In this document: in pieces, positions 26,414 to 34,338 of the stretch
Numbering within the stretch: the first letter of the stretch is position 1
Layout: each line of letters starts with the position of its first letter
Source of the DNA: an uncultured Flavobacteriales bacterium
GTDB taxonomy: Bacteria; Bacteroidota; Bacteroidia; Flavobacteriales_G; Salibacteraceae
Reading direction: 5' to 3'
Length of the DNA: 64,000 nt
Assembly: GCA_937121175.1 (NCBI GenBank)
Contig: CAKZKD010000002.1
Location: forward strand, 1 to 64,000
Program-made: the position numbers and the translations under genes
The notes under the pieces: generated by a model
What the model was told of the DNA's origin: nothing
Databases searched by the model: none
What the model saw: only the letters and a program-made list of their open reading frames with translations

Positions 26414-27455
26414 AGCTCAGTGTATTTTGAGGCAGTATAAGTGTACAAATTACCTCGTTTTCGTTTTTATTTTTTATTTCAAAATTTGCTTCTCCTCCAT
26501 AAAGCAGTCGCAAACGTTCTTTAGTATTTTCTAACCCAAACCCCATATCGGTTTTCTTATTCGGGTCGAATTGACCCGAATTAGTGATTGAAACCTCCAG
26601 CATATTATTTATAGTCTTTGCTTTTATACTCAATACACCCCCTTTTGGCAAGTTTGAAATGCCGTGTTTAATTCCATTTTCAACCAAGGTTTGTATCATT
26701 AATGGTGGAACCATCTGGTTTTTGGTCTTCGAGGCAATATCAAAGTTTACGGTGAGTCTTTCTTCATAACGGTAGCCTTCAATTGCAAGATAATCATCAA
26801 CCAATTTTAACTCTTCACCAAAAGGAATTAGCCGTTGTTTTCCCATTAATAAATTACTCCTCAAGATATTTGAAAGTTGAGTAATCGCTTGTTTGGCAAT
26901 CTTCGGATTCTCTCCTACTAATGCTCTAATGCTATTCATCGAATTGAATATAAAATGGGGGTTCAACTGTGATTTTAACTTGTTCAATTCAATTTCATTT
27001 CTAGCAGCTTCCCACTTCAGGTTTTTTATCTCTTCAGCCTTATAATTTTTGAAGAAATGGTAGAAAAAATAAATTAGCGACCACAACACAAAAAGTATCA
27101 TCCAGCCTGCTAACTCCTGAAAAACAGTGGCTACTGTAAATTGCTTTTTACCCGAAAAAATAAAGGTCGATAGCAGACTGTAAGCAACCTGAAAAAGGAG
27201 AGCCATTGCCAAAGAACCCAGAATAAACCGAGGTATCATTCTAGGAATGTTCAATTTAAGCCAGTCGTTTCGGATAATAATTTCGCGGTACAAATGGCTA
27301 ATAAAAATTCCTAATACAAATGCGGAAGAAAGCGCAGAAACCAGTTGATTGGACAATTGGACACCACTAATTTCATTTAAAATAAAGGCGATAAGTATAT
27401 ACACTCCCCAGCCAGTAAGTTGACAAAGGAAATACAGACGTTTTTTAGCGTTCAC
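26403..27455 (-). CDS. LytS-type sensor histidine kinase
   Basis: This 350-residue kinase has four N-terminal TM helices (about 10-130) with no large extracytoplasmic sensor domain. A His_kinase domain follows, with the phospho-acceptor in 'LNPHFIFNSMNSIRAL' (His167) and an ATPase domain showing the N box 'LVENGIKHG' and the glycine box 'GFGLENTKERL'. It phosphorylates the LytTR regulator encoded downstream. The start is GTG at 27455, only 4 nt after a TAnnTTTG promoter box, so the transcript may be leaderless. Confidence 0.92.
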   Translation of the reverse strand: MNAKKRLYFLCQLTGWGVYILIAFILNEISGVQLSNQLVSALSSAFVLGIFISHLYREIIIRNDWLKLNIPRMIPRFILGSLAMALLFQVAYSLLSTFIFSGKKQFTVATVFQELAGWMILFVLWSLIYFFYHFFKNYKAEEIKNLKWEAARNEIELNKLKSQLNPHFIFNSMNSIRALVGENPKIAKQAITQLSNILRSNLLMGKQRLIPFGEELKLVDDYLAIEGYRYEERLTVNFDIASKTKNQMVPPLMIQTLVENGIKHGISNLPKGGVLSIKAKTINNMLEVSITNSGQFDPNKKTDMGFGLENTKERLRLLYGGEANFEIKNKNENEVICTLILPQNTLSYEN

Positions 27456-27459
27456 CTAC

Positions 27460-27467
27460 CAAAGGTA
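27460..27467 (-). promoter_or_regulatory. -7 element (TACCTTTG) of the two-component operon
   Basis: TACCTTTG on the minus strand ends 4 nt before the GTG start of the kinase gene. If used, transcription begins at or next to the start codon. No good -33 element is visible. Confidence 0.45.
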
Positions 27468-27533
27468 AATCAAGCTCAAACCATTTGTGAGTGTGCTTTA
27501 CACAAAAGGGAAATAACCACTATAATGGCGATT

Positions 27534-27551
27534 AAACGATTATAATCGTTT
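27534..27551. promoter_or_regulatory. Perfect 18-bp palindrome upstream of the kinase gene
   Basis: AAACGATTATAATCGTTT is a perfect inverted repeat without a spacer. It lies between the end of ridA and the kinase gene, about 65-80 bp upstream of the kinase promoter box. It could be an operator for the two-component genes or a weak terminator of ridA (no long T-run follows). Confidence 0.5.
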
Positions 27552-27553
27552 TC

Positions 27554-27979
27554 TTAGACTGTTGCAATGCACTTTAACTCTATAGCAATTGGCGTTGGAA
27601 GCGCATTGATGGCTACTGTTGTTCGACAGGGTTGATTTTCGGTAAAATACTCCGCATAAATTCTATTGAAGGTTTTAAAATCTCGTTTCATATCCACCAA
27701 AAAAACGGTAACATCAACCAAATTCTCCCAATTAGAACCAGAGGACTCTAACACGGCTTTAACATTCGCAAATACACTATGCACTTGAGCTTCAAAGTCA
27801 AATTCTTCAAAATTCCCATTATGGTCCAGTTTCAACCCAGGCACCGCACTGTCGTTTTCATTGGATTTCGCAACCCGAGGCCCAACTCCTGAAAGGAACA
27901 ATAGGTTTCCTACTTTTCTTGCGTGCGGATACGCTCCTACGGCTTTTGGTGCCTTGTCAGAATTTATTTTTCCTTCCAT
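27554..27979 (-). CDS. RidA-family enamine/imine deaminase
   Basis: The 141-residue protein has the YjgF/YER057c/UK114 fold ('KAVGAYPHARKVGNLLFLSGVGPR', 'VHSVFANVKAVLESSGSNWENLVDVTVFLVDM'). The Arg expected for carboxylate binding is probably in the C-terminal 'PCRTTVAINALP' and an acidic residue follows in 'IELKCIA'. It hydrolyses reactive enamines made by PLP enzymes. A TTG start at 27997 is possible but overlaps the promoter box, so ATG 27979 is chosen. It is transcribed away from the serine protease gene. Confidence 0.87.
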   Translation of the reverse strand: MEGKINSDKAPKAVGAYPHARKVGNLLFLSGVGPRVAKSNENDSAVPGLKLDHNGNFEEFDFEAQVHSVFANVKAVLESSGSNWENLVDVTVFLVDMKRDFKTFNRIYAEYFTENQPCRTTVAINALPTPIAIELKCIATV

Positions 27980-27994
27980 GCTCGAACTTTTATG

Positions 27995-28027
27995 CAAATA
28001 TAATTTTCAACAATGACTTTGAATCAA
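27995..28027 (-). promoter_or_regulatory. ridA promoter
   Basis: On the minus strand TTG (28027-28025) is followed by 22 nt and TATATTTG (28002-27995), a good Bacteroidota promoter 15 nt before the ridA ATG. It lies back-to-back with the protease promoter. Confidence 0.55.
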
Positions 28028-28033
28028 TGTACG

Positions 28034-28041
28034 TACTTTTG
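28034..28041 (+). promoter_or_regulatory. -7 element (TACTTTTG) of the protease gene
   Basis: TACTTTTG fits TAnnTTTG and lies 16 nt before the ATG at 28058. A TTG at the usual -33 spacing is not evident. The box is only a few bases from the divergent ridA promoter, so the two may interfere or be co-regulated. Confidence 0.4.
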
Positions 28042-28057
28042 AGTCAAATTGTAAATT

Positions 28058-29752
28058 ATGAAAAAACGGTTATTCGCTGTACTGCTTGCTCCACTATCAT
28101 TATTGGGCCAATTGACAATGCCCGACTCTCCTTCATTTATCGAGGAAATGGTTTTAGAACCCGATTATACCGTAGAAATTCCAGCACCGGAATCTGACGA
28201 TTTATTGCAATTACAGTTCTTGGCTCAAAAAAAACAACGGCTAATGCCCATGGGAAAAATTATTCCAATTGCAGTCGATTTTGGAAAATCTAAAACGATT
28301 GAAGTAGATGAATTTACCCAATCTGAGTCTGTCGAGGTTCACTCGGCTGGAGCGAAGGGGCTTACCGTTTACATGAGCGAAGTTTTTCTTCCTATTGGTT
28401 CAAAACTGTATGTGAGTAACCATATTGGAACGCAGATTTACGGTCCATTTACTTTAGAAGATGTCAAGAATGAACGACTTGTTCCTTCTATGATTGATGG
28501 TGAATCAATAAAAATCACTACTGTTTATAATCGTTCTTCGTCACTTAAACCCAGGTTCAATATTTCTGAATTGGGTTACAATTTTGGAGATTTAACGAAA
28601 CCTAAAAATGAATTTGGTTCACGGGACTTTGGAGACTCAGAGAATTGTCAAGTCAACGCAAATTGTAACGAAGGAGCTAATTGGAGAAGACAACAAAAAG
28701 CTGTTGTACGTATAAAAATGCGGATTCAAAACTTTGAAGGTTGGTGCACGGGAACAATTATGAACAACACTTTACAAGACTGTACTCCTTACGTTGTTAC
28801 AGCAGACCATTGCAGAGAAGTAGAAGGACAAGAAGCTTCTTTAGATAATTATAACGATTGGCAATTTTACTTTAACTATGAAGGGGCTGACTGCAGTAAT
28901 CCTAGAGAAAGAGATGTTGCAATTGGGTCACAAACAGGCTGCAAAAGAGTTGCCTATACACAACGTCAAGGAAGTGGAGGACCAGACCATCTTTTAGTGA
29001 AACTATCAGATAACATTGACGGTAGTATTTACGACCACCACTATGCTGGCTGGCAAAATTTCGACAAAGCAAGTAGAAGCGGAGTTATGATTCATCACCC
29101 AGCAGGAGACGTTAAAAAAATATCTACATACACCACCGCCATAGTGAATTCTGCTTGGGAACCAAGCATTAAAAAAGACACGCATTGGGAAGTATATTGG
29201 GCTTCTACCGAAAATGGAAAAGGGGTTTCAGAACCTGGTTCAAGTGGGTCGTCATTATTTAACGATTCAGGATTGGTAATAGGCGTCCTTACTGGAGGGG
29301 CATCAGCCTGCAAAGAAGACACGGATAAAGGGGTTAGCCCTAATTTTCCTGATTACTTTGGAAAGTTCAGCCTTGCATTTGGTTACAAGGGTTCTGACAA
29401 AGAACATACCTTATTCGAGCACCTAGATGGAAGCAATCACACACCAATTCTTAAAGGCATTGATTGGCCTTGCTCCCAATTAGCATTGAATACAGAAGAC
29501 CTTGGGCAATTGTATCAGAACCAAATTAAGGTGTTTCCAAACCCTGCACAATCGGTTATAAATTTGGAAACTGAAGGAATAGATATTTCTTCTATGAAAG
29601 TATTGAATAGTCAAGGAGTCACTGTATTTGAGCCAACTGAGAGCTTGACGGTTAATAGAATAAATGTAGAAAATTGGGCTACAGGTATTTATGTTATTCA
29701 GCTACAAACTAGCTCAAACATGATCATTAATAAAAAGTTTATCGTAGAATGA
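28058..29752 (+). CDS. T9SS-exported trypsin-like serine protease
   Basis: The 564-residue secreted protease has a signal peptide (about 1-18), an N-terminal beta-sandwich or pro-region (about 30-195), and an S1/lysyl-endopeptidase-like domain with the triad His251 ('TADHC'), Asp310 ('GGPDHLLVKL') and Ser396 ('PGSSGSS'). Many Cys suggest disulfides. The C-terminal 80 residues are a T9SS type A sorting domain ('VFPNPAQSVINL', ending 'KKFIVE'). It should act outside the cell. Its stop overlaps the start of a small lipoprotein gene in an ATGA arrangement, so the two are made together. Confidence 0.92.
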   Translation: MKKRLFAVLLAPLSLLGQLTMPDSPSFIEEMVLEPDYTVEIPAPESDDLLQLQFLAQKKQRLMPMGKIIPIAVDFGKSKTIEVDEFTQSESVEVHSAGAKGLTVYMSEVFLPIGSKLYVSNHIGTQIYGPFTLEDVKNERLVPSMIDGESIKITTVYNRSSSLKPRFNISELGYNFGDLTKPKNEFGSRDFGDSENCQVNANCNEGANWRRQQKAVVRIKMRIQNFEGWCTGTIMNNTLQDCTPYVVTADHCREVEGQEASLDNYNDWQFYFNYEGADCSNPRERDVAIGSQTGCKRVAYTQRQGSGGPDHLLVKLSDNIDGSIYDHHYAGWQNFDKASRSGVMIHHPAGDVKKISTYTTAIVNSAWEPSIKKDTHWEVYWASTENGKGVSEPGSSGSSLFNDSGLVIGVLTGGASACKEDTDKGVSPNFPDYFGKFSLAFGYKGSDKEHTLFEHLDGSNHTPILKGIDWPCSQLALNTEDLGQLYQNQIKVFPNPAQSVINLETEGIDISSMKVLNSQGVTVFEPTESLTVNRINVENWATGIYVIQLQTSSNMIINKKFIVE

Positions 29753-30177
29753 GAGTATTAGCCGTAGTTTTAGGAATTGCCTTATTGGTTGGCTGTAAAA
29801 ACAGTTCATCATCTCAAGAAACAGACAAAGGAACTTGCAAACAGATGTTGGTAGTTACACCAGATATAAGCCCTGAAGTGGACCCTACGCTCAAGGTAAA
29901 GGCATTATCGTTAAAAAAGAATTGTTTAACACTGCGCGTTGGTTATGCTGCCTGTGCAGGTTTTGACTTGGATCTAGTATTCAACGGCAGGGCTAAAAAA
30001 AGTCTCCCTCCGCAAGTAGATTTAGTGCTATCAAACAAAGGTGAACCATGCGATATTGCTCAGGCAGTAGAACAAGAATTTTGCTTTGACATTAGTAAAC
30101 TACAAGCCCTTTCGGATAACGGAAAAGTAGTTGTTCGGATTCAAGGATACGACGAATCGGTAGTGTATTCCTACTAG
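29749..30177 (+). CDS. Small lipoprotein coupled to the protease
   Basis: I do not recognise this 142-residue protein. It has a lipobox near Cys16 ('ALLVGC') and four or more further Cys ('GTCKQML', 'NCLTLRVGYAACAGFDLDL', 'GEPCDIA', 'EFCFDI') consistent with disulfides in a small beta-sandwich. The 'CLTLRVGYAACAGFDLDLVF' pattern recurs in Bacteroidota lipoproteins of unknown role. Its ATG overlaps the protease stop (ATGA), suggesting a functional link such as an inhibitor or anchor, but that is inference. It ends with a 4-base overlap with convergent gatC. Confidence 0.7.
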   Translation: MRVLAVVLGIALLVGCKNSSSSQETDKGTCKQMLVVTPDISPEVDPTLKVKALSLKKNCLTLRVGYAACAGFDLDLVFNGRAKKSLPPQVDLVLSNKGEPCDIAQAVEQEFCFDISKLQALSDNGKVVVRIQGYDESVVYSY

Positions 30178-30467
30178 CCTTTGTTTATTACCTTAGGTAC
30201 TTTGAAGTAAAAACTGTCTTTTTGAGGTGCGTTTTTAAGCGCTTCCTCTTTACTGATAGTCACCTTGCTTTCGTCAGCTCTTGTCCGACCTTTTTCGTTG
30301 GTCATGTAAATTAACGGCTCTACACCTTCGGTTGGCACCGACTGTAGATTTTCGACAAAATCAAGCATGGTAGTAAGGTCTTTTTTTATTGCCTCTTTTT
30401 CCTCGCCCTGAAATTCGAGCTTAGCAAGTCCTGAAAGTTTGTCTATTAAGTCGTTATCTATTTTCAT
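30174..30467 (-). CDS. gatC: Asp/Glu-tRNA amidotransferase subunit C
   Basis: The 97-residue GatC subunit has the typical helical N-terminus ('LIDKLSGLAKLEF'), the core 'DLTTMLDFVENLQSVPTEGVEPL' and the conserved C-terminal 'DSFYFKVPKVI'. GatC stabilises the GatAB complex, which converts Glu-tRNA-Gln or Asp-tRNA-Asn to the correct amide. GatA and GatB are not in the window. The window does contain asnS, so the complex may serve mainly tRNA-Gln. The start overlaps the stop of plsC by 4 bases. Confidence 0.92.
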   Translation of the reverse strand: MKIDNDLIDKLSGLAKLEFQGEEKEAIKKDLTTMLDFVENLQSVPTEGVEPLIYMTNEKGRTRADESKVTISKEEALKNAPQKDSFYFKVPKVINKG

Positions 30468-31210
30468 TGCTTAGGTAATGCGTTGTCAATAATGTCAAAG
30501 ATTTTGTCGCGCAAAGGTACAATATCCTTTTCGGTCATTCCTTTGGTTTCTATTGGTGGGTGAATAATGGCTGGAGCCAAACCAGGTGAAGCGGGTGCTT
30601 TTAAGAACCCTCCGTTTTCTAATCGTTTGTAATTCTTAATAAAAGTAACGGGTACAATAGGTACTTGCTGTTCAATGGCCAACTTGAAAGCTCCGTTTTT
30701 AAATCTTCTCATATTTGGAACGTTATCCGGTATAGTACCTTCCGGAAAAAGCACCATAGAATTACCTTTTTTCAATTCTTCCACTGAGCGCGTGTAAGCT
30801 TTATGCCCATCCGTTCTGCTACGGCGGTCAACTGGTATGTTCATTCCCTTTGTAAAAAAGATATTGAACAACGGCCACTTCATTATTTCCGCTTTACCAA
30901 TGATGGTGAAGTAATGTGGAACTAAAGGATAAATAAGAATAATGTCAAAATAACTACTGTGATTGCTTACCACAACATACGGAGGCTCTGGGAAGTTCTC
31001 CTTTCCTTTTCGTATCAGAACCACACCTGTAATCAACGACAGGAACCACGACCATATTTTTTTGAGTTTGAAGGCCGTTCGGTAGCGTTTCTTTTTCCCA
31101 AAAAGAAAGAGGAATATTGGGTAAACCAAAATCATGGAGATAAGAAACCAGATGAAAAAGTATATTTTCCATAAAACGATAAACGGACGTTTGATGATTT
31201 CTAACAACAT
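30464..31210 (-). CDS. plsC: 1-acyl-glycerol-3-phosphate acyltransferase
   Basis: The 248-residue membrane acyltransferase has an N-terminal hydrophobic helix (about 10-38), the catalytic NHSSYFD box (His84, Asp89), the substrate-binding 'FPEGTIPDN' block and the 'VPIVPVTF' strand. It makes phosphatidic acid at the inner membrane. A TTG start at 31219 is possible but sits inside a TAnnTTTG promoter box, so the ATG at 31210 is chosen, only 6 nt after that box. It is co-transcribed with gatC. Confidence 0.9.
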   Translation of the reverse strand: MLLEIIKRPFIVLWKIYFFIWFLISMILVYPIFLFLFGKKKRYRTAFKLKKIWSWFLSLITGVVLIRKGKENFPEPPYVVVSNHSSYFDIILIYPLVPHYFTIIGKAEIMKWPLFNIFFTKGMNIPVDRRSRTDGHKAYTRSVEELKKGNSMVLFPEGTIPDNVPNMRRFKNGAFKLAIEQQVPIVPVTFIKNYKRLENGGFLKAPASPGLAPAIIHPPIETKGMTEKDIVPLRDKIFDIIDNALPKQ

Positions 31211-31216
31211 GAATGG

Positions 31217-31224
31217 CAAAAATA
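31217..31224 (-). promoter_or_regulatory. -7 element (TATTTTTG) of plsC-gatC
   Basis: TATTTTTG on the minus strand ends 6 nt before the plsC ATG. The resulting mRNA would have almost no 5' leader. No clear -33 TTG is visible. Confidence 0.45.
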
Positions 31225-31267
31225 GGGTTAATCTGTAATGACCGCATTTTCCTGTCGTCTGGTTCCC

Positions 31268-32152
31268 TTATTCTTTTACAAAACTTGTAGATTTAACTCC
31301 GCCTTCATCAGAACTGATTTTAACGAAGTACAATCCCGATTTGAATCCTGAAACATCGATAGATTCTTCTGCTAAGTATGACGTTTTAGAAAACACCAAT
31401 TTACCCTGAGCATTAAACATTTGAATTTCACTTCCTACATTTAAGCGGGGCATAGAAAGGGCAATTGATGTTGAAGCGGGGTTTGGGAAAAGAGAAATGA
31501 TTTGAATTTTAGTTCCAAATGTTTCTGAACTTAATATCCACCGGGAATCGCAAGCTAACTCATTTGGATAATTTTCAAAGTGTTCCTCATTAAAACATCT
31601 AAGTGTGAATTGGTATACTGTAGGAAAAGCAAATCCCCAAGTTGGAACAAGCTTGTCCTCGTACCCAATACCTTCAATAAACCGAATTCCGCCGACAGAC
31701 CCTGTACTTATTACCCATACTTTTCTATTTGCCCCAGCGAAGTAGATTCTTGAAGTATCTGTTACTCTAATTTCAAAATTTTCACTTCCAGGCATTCCAC
31801 TAGCAATTAATTTTTGACCTGGTTTTGTCGGGTAAAAGAAATGAAGGAATTTGTTTTCAGCAACACTAAAAATCAAAGCCGTATCACCCGTATAAGTCAA
31901 AAATGTATTTCCCACGAAATCACCCTCAATTTTTTCTTCAAATCTCCAGTGCGATATTTTACTGGCAATTTGCCCCTGAATCATGGTGTCCTTCTCACAC
32001 CTATGGTATGAATAACTCCGATAATTAGTGAGTTCGTTATAATGCCATTCCGTTCCGACAGGTGCAAACTGAGCCATTAATTCATGCGAATTGCAGACAA
32101 GCAACGCGACAATAATTAAGAAGGAGTCGAATTTGGAAAGTTGATTTTGCAT
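31268..32152 (-). CDS. T9SS-sorted secreted protein (paralog of 56293 gene)
   Basis: The 294-residue protein has a signal peptide (about 1-27), a beta-rich body starting 'FAPVGTEWHYNE' and a C-terminal T9SS type A sorting domain ('LFPNPASTSIALSM', ending 'STSFVKE'). The body ends with 'FIEGIGYEDKLVPTWGFAFPTVYQFTLRCFN' and a 'LACDS' segment, all shared with the protein encoded at 56293-57123, so the two are paralogs. Function is unknown. The protein is predicted to be surface-exposed or released. It is divergent from trpS. Confidence 0.82.
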   Translation of the reverse strand: MQNQLSKFDSFLIIVALLVCNSHELMAQFAPVGTEWHYNELTNYRSYSYHRCEKDTMIQGQIASKISHWRFEEKIEGDFVGNTFLTYTGDTALIFSVAENKFLHFFYPTKPGQKLIASGMPGSENFEIRVTDTSRIYFAGANRKVWVISTGSVGGIRFIEGIGYEDKLVPTWGFAFPTVYQFTLRCFNEEHFENYPNELACDSRWILSSETFGTKIQIISLFPNPASTSIALSMPRLNVGSEIQMFNAQGKLVFSKTSYLAEESIDVSGFKSGLYFVKISSDEGGVKSTSFVKE

Positions 32153-32229
32153 GCACTAAAGTTAGTAGAAATTTTAGTAGAATTCGCCAGATCATTTTTC
32201 GATAAAGAACCAAATGAGAAAACAACTTT

Positions 32230-32237
32230 TACCTTTG
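32230..32237 (+). promoter_or_regulatory. -7 element (TACCTTTG) of trpS
   Basis: TACCTTTG fits TAnnTTTG and lies 17 nt before the trpS ATG at 32255. This also argues against the longer open frame that begins at 32141. Confidence 0.45.
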
Positions 32238-32254
32238 CCGTGAAATTTGAAAAC

Positions 32255-33232
32255 ATGGCAAGAATTCTTACTGGAATACAAAGTACAGGTACACCTCATT
32301 TAGGCAATATTTTAGGTGCTATTCAGCCGGCAATTAATATGGCTCACGAATCAGAAAATGAGTCGTTTTTGTTTATTGCTGATATGCACTCTCTTACCCA
32401 AATAAAAAACGGTGAAGAATTAAAAGAAAACACCTACAGTGTTGCCGCTACTTGGCTTGCCTTTGGTTTGGATACAAACAGTACCGTTTTTTACCGCCAA
32501 AGTGACGTGCCCGAAACGGCTGAGCTTTCTTGGTACTTAAGCTGTTTTTTTCCTTTTCAGCGTTTAACGCTGGCACATTCTTTTAAAGATAAATCTGACC
32601 GATTGGCTGATGTAAATGCCGGGCTGTTTACATACCCTATGTTGATGGCAGCCGATATTTTACTCTACGATGTTGATTTTGTTCCAGTGGGTAAAGACCA
32701 ATTGCAGCACCTCGAAATTACTAGAGATGTTGCCAGCCGTTTCAACCACCAATTGGGCGAAACCTTGGTTTTACCAAAAGACATGGTTCAAAAAGAAACG
32801 ATGCTTATCCCTGGAAGGGATGGTCATAAAATGAGCAAATCTCGCGACAATATCATCAATATCTTTTTGCCAGAAAAGCAGCTGAAAAAGCAGGTGAATT
32901 CTATTGTTACCGACTCCACCCCATTAGAAGAACCGAAAGACTCAGATACTTGTAATGCATTCGCATTATATAAGTTGCTCGCTTCGGAGAATGAAACCAA
33001 TGAGTTGAGAAAGAAGTATGAGTCTGGTGGTTACGGATACGGTCATGTAAAACGCGATATTTTCGAATTAATCCTCGATAAGTATCAACACGAAAGAGAG
33101 CGTTATCATTACTACATGAACAATCGAGTTGAAATGGACAAAGTACTGAAAGAAGGGGCCGAAAAAGCTAGAAACGTGGCTAAAGGGGTTCTAAATAGAG
33201 TTCGAGAAGCTTCAGGTTACTTGGCCTCGTAG
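32255..33232 (+). CDS. trpS: Tryptophanyl-tRNA synthetase
   Basis: The 325-residue class Ic synthetase starts 'MARILTGIQSTGTPHLGN', containing the HIGH-type box PHLGN. It has the Trp/ATP pocket 'YPMLMAADILLYD', 'VGKDQLQHLE' and the KMSKS loop 'HKMSKSRDN'. It charges tRNA-Trp in the cytoplasm. The open frame extends upstream to 32141, but the ATG at 32255 matches the family start and follows a promoter box. The 3' end overlaps the convergent lipoprotein gene by 16 bases. Confidence 0.95.
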   Translation: MARILTGIQSTGTPHLGNILGAIQPAINMAHESENESFLFIADMHSLTQIKNGEELKENTYSVAATWLAFGLDTNSTVFYRQSDVPETAELSWYLSCFFPFQRLTLAHSFKDKSDRLADVNAGLFTYPMLMAADILLYDVDFVPVGKDQLQHLEITRDVASRFNHQLGETLVLPKDMVQKETMLIPGRDGHKMSKSRDNIINIFLPEKQLKKQVNSIVTDSTPLEEPKDSDTCNAFALYKLLASENETNELRKKYESGGYGYGHVKRDIFELILDKYQHERERYHYYMNNRVEMDKVLKEGAEKARNVAKGVLNRVREASGYLAS

Positions 33233-34338
33233 GCTACCGCAACTTTACCAACCAAGTTTTTTACTCCCAATTGCTCACCATCAATGGATTGCAAAGTTGT
33301 GTTGGCGGTAAACCCAATTTTTTTGGTTGGAAATCCGTTTTCGTTTTCCTCATAGTCAGTCACCTCGGTAATTTCGAATTCGTTTCCATCAGCTGTGTTT
33401 GGAATTGAGAAAAACTCTTTGCCCATAACATTGGTATATTTCAAATATACTGTCCCTAGTTGTAAATCGCCATTTGGGTCAACTCTGGACGCACTTTCAA
33501 AAGCATAGTTGGCTGCGCAAAAAGTATATTCCTGTTTCAGAATTAAGTTTTTACATCGTTGAGATTTCCTTCCTTCTTTGTCTGTTACTGTAAGGCACAC
33601 TTGCTCAATTCCTTTTCTGGGGTCGGTTTCAATATCTACAAAAGGTACGCTTGAAGTACTACCGTCTTCAAATTCCCATAAATACCTATTTGGCACAATA
33701 TCCTCAAGTTCGGGTTGCAGTGAAATTGATTGTTGATTTTGGGTAATCACAAAATCTGTTTTTAGATTCGACTTTGTAAATACTCTGTTTTTAATTTCAC
33801 TATCGCACCCCTTTGATGTTTTTACCATGAGAGTTACATCGTAAAAGTCTTTGTTTCCTTTATAAACATGATTTGGGCTCTTTTCTTCGCTGGTAGTTCC
33901 ATCTCCAAAATCCCAGAAATAATCCACTTTAAGTGCCTTACTTGTAAATGATTCTTCTGGGTTAAAATCGACCTCATATTCATTTCCAGCATTAGGATTT
34001 GTAAAAGGTTTAGAGCCTGTTCGTAATGCTGGTTCACCCGACAATCCTTCAGGAGTTTCATTTTCGTTTGTAAAAATCAATGTAAACGATTCTGGGCAGT
34101 TTTTTTCGCAACCTTCCGTCTTGAGTTCCGCTATGAATTTAGGCACCGCAACTTCTTCATTATCAAATGAACTGTACAGGTAATAGTTGTTATCTCCAGC
34201 GGTAACATCAATGATAGTTCCTCCAATTTCACCTGAAATGTAAAACTCAGGAGTATCCTCAAAATTCTCTGGTAATTCATCTTTTTTGCACCCTGTAAGC
34301 GCAAACAATGCAACGAATATGTAACACCACGTTTTCAT
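33217..34338 (-). CDS. PKD-domain lipoprotein of the sigma-factor operon
   Basis: The 373-residue lipoprotein has a lipobox at Cys17 ('ALTGC'). Its centre holds a PKD domain with the standard 'YFWDFGDGTTSEEKSPNHVY' core, followed by a second degenerate one ('YLWEFEDGSTS'). The C-terminal part (about 270-373) is beta-rich and unassigned. It is the last gene of an operon with an ECF sigma factor and a membrane-anchored beta-barrel protein, overlapping the latter by 4 bases. It may bind a polymer or partner at the outer membrane. The specific role is unknown. Confidence 0.8.
   Translation of the reverse strand: MKTWCYIFVALFALTGCKKDELPENFEDTPEFYISGEIGGTIIDVTAGDNNYYLYSSFDNEEVAVPKFIAELKTEGCEKNCPESFTLIFTNENETPEGLSGEPALRTGSKPFTNPNAGNEYEVDFNPEESFTSKALKVDYFWDFGDGTTSEEKSPNHVYKGNKDFYDVTLMVKTSKGCDSEIKNRVFTKSNLKTDFVITQNQQSISLQPELEDIVPNRYLWEFEDGSTSSVPFVDIETDPRKGIEQVCLTVTDKEGRKSQRCKNLILKQEYTFCAANYAFESASRVDPNGDLQLGTVYLKYTNVMGKEFFSIPNTADGNEFEITEVTDYEENENGFPTKKIGFTANTTLQSIDGEQLGVKNLVGKVAVAYEAK

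Noticed and set aside
29749-30177. The small lipoprotein as a frameshifted continuation of the protease
   Set aside because: The protease already ends in a complete T9SS sorting domain, and the next gene has its own signal peptide and lipobox.
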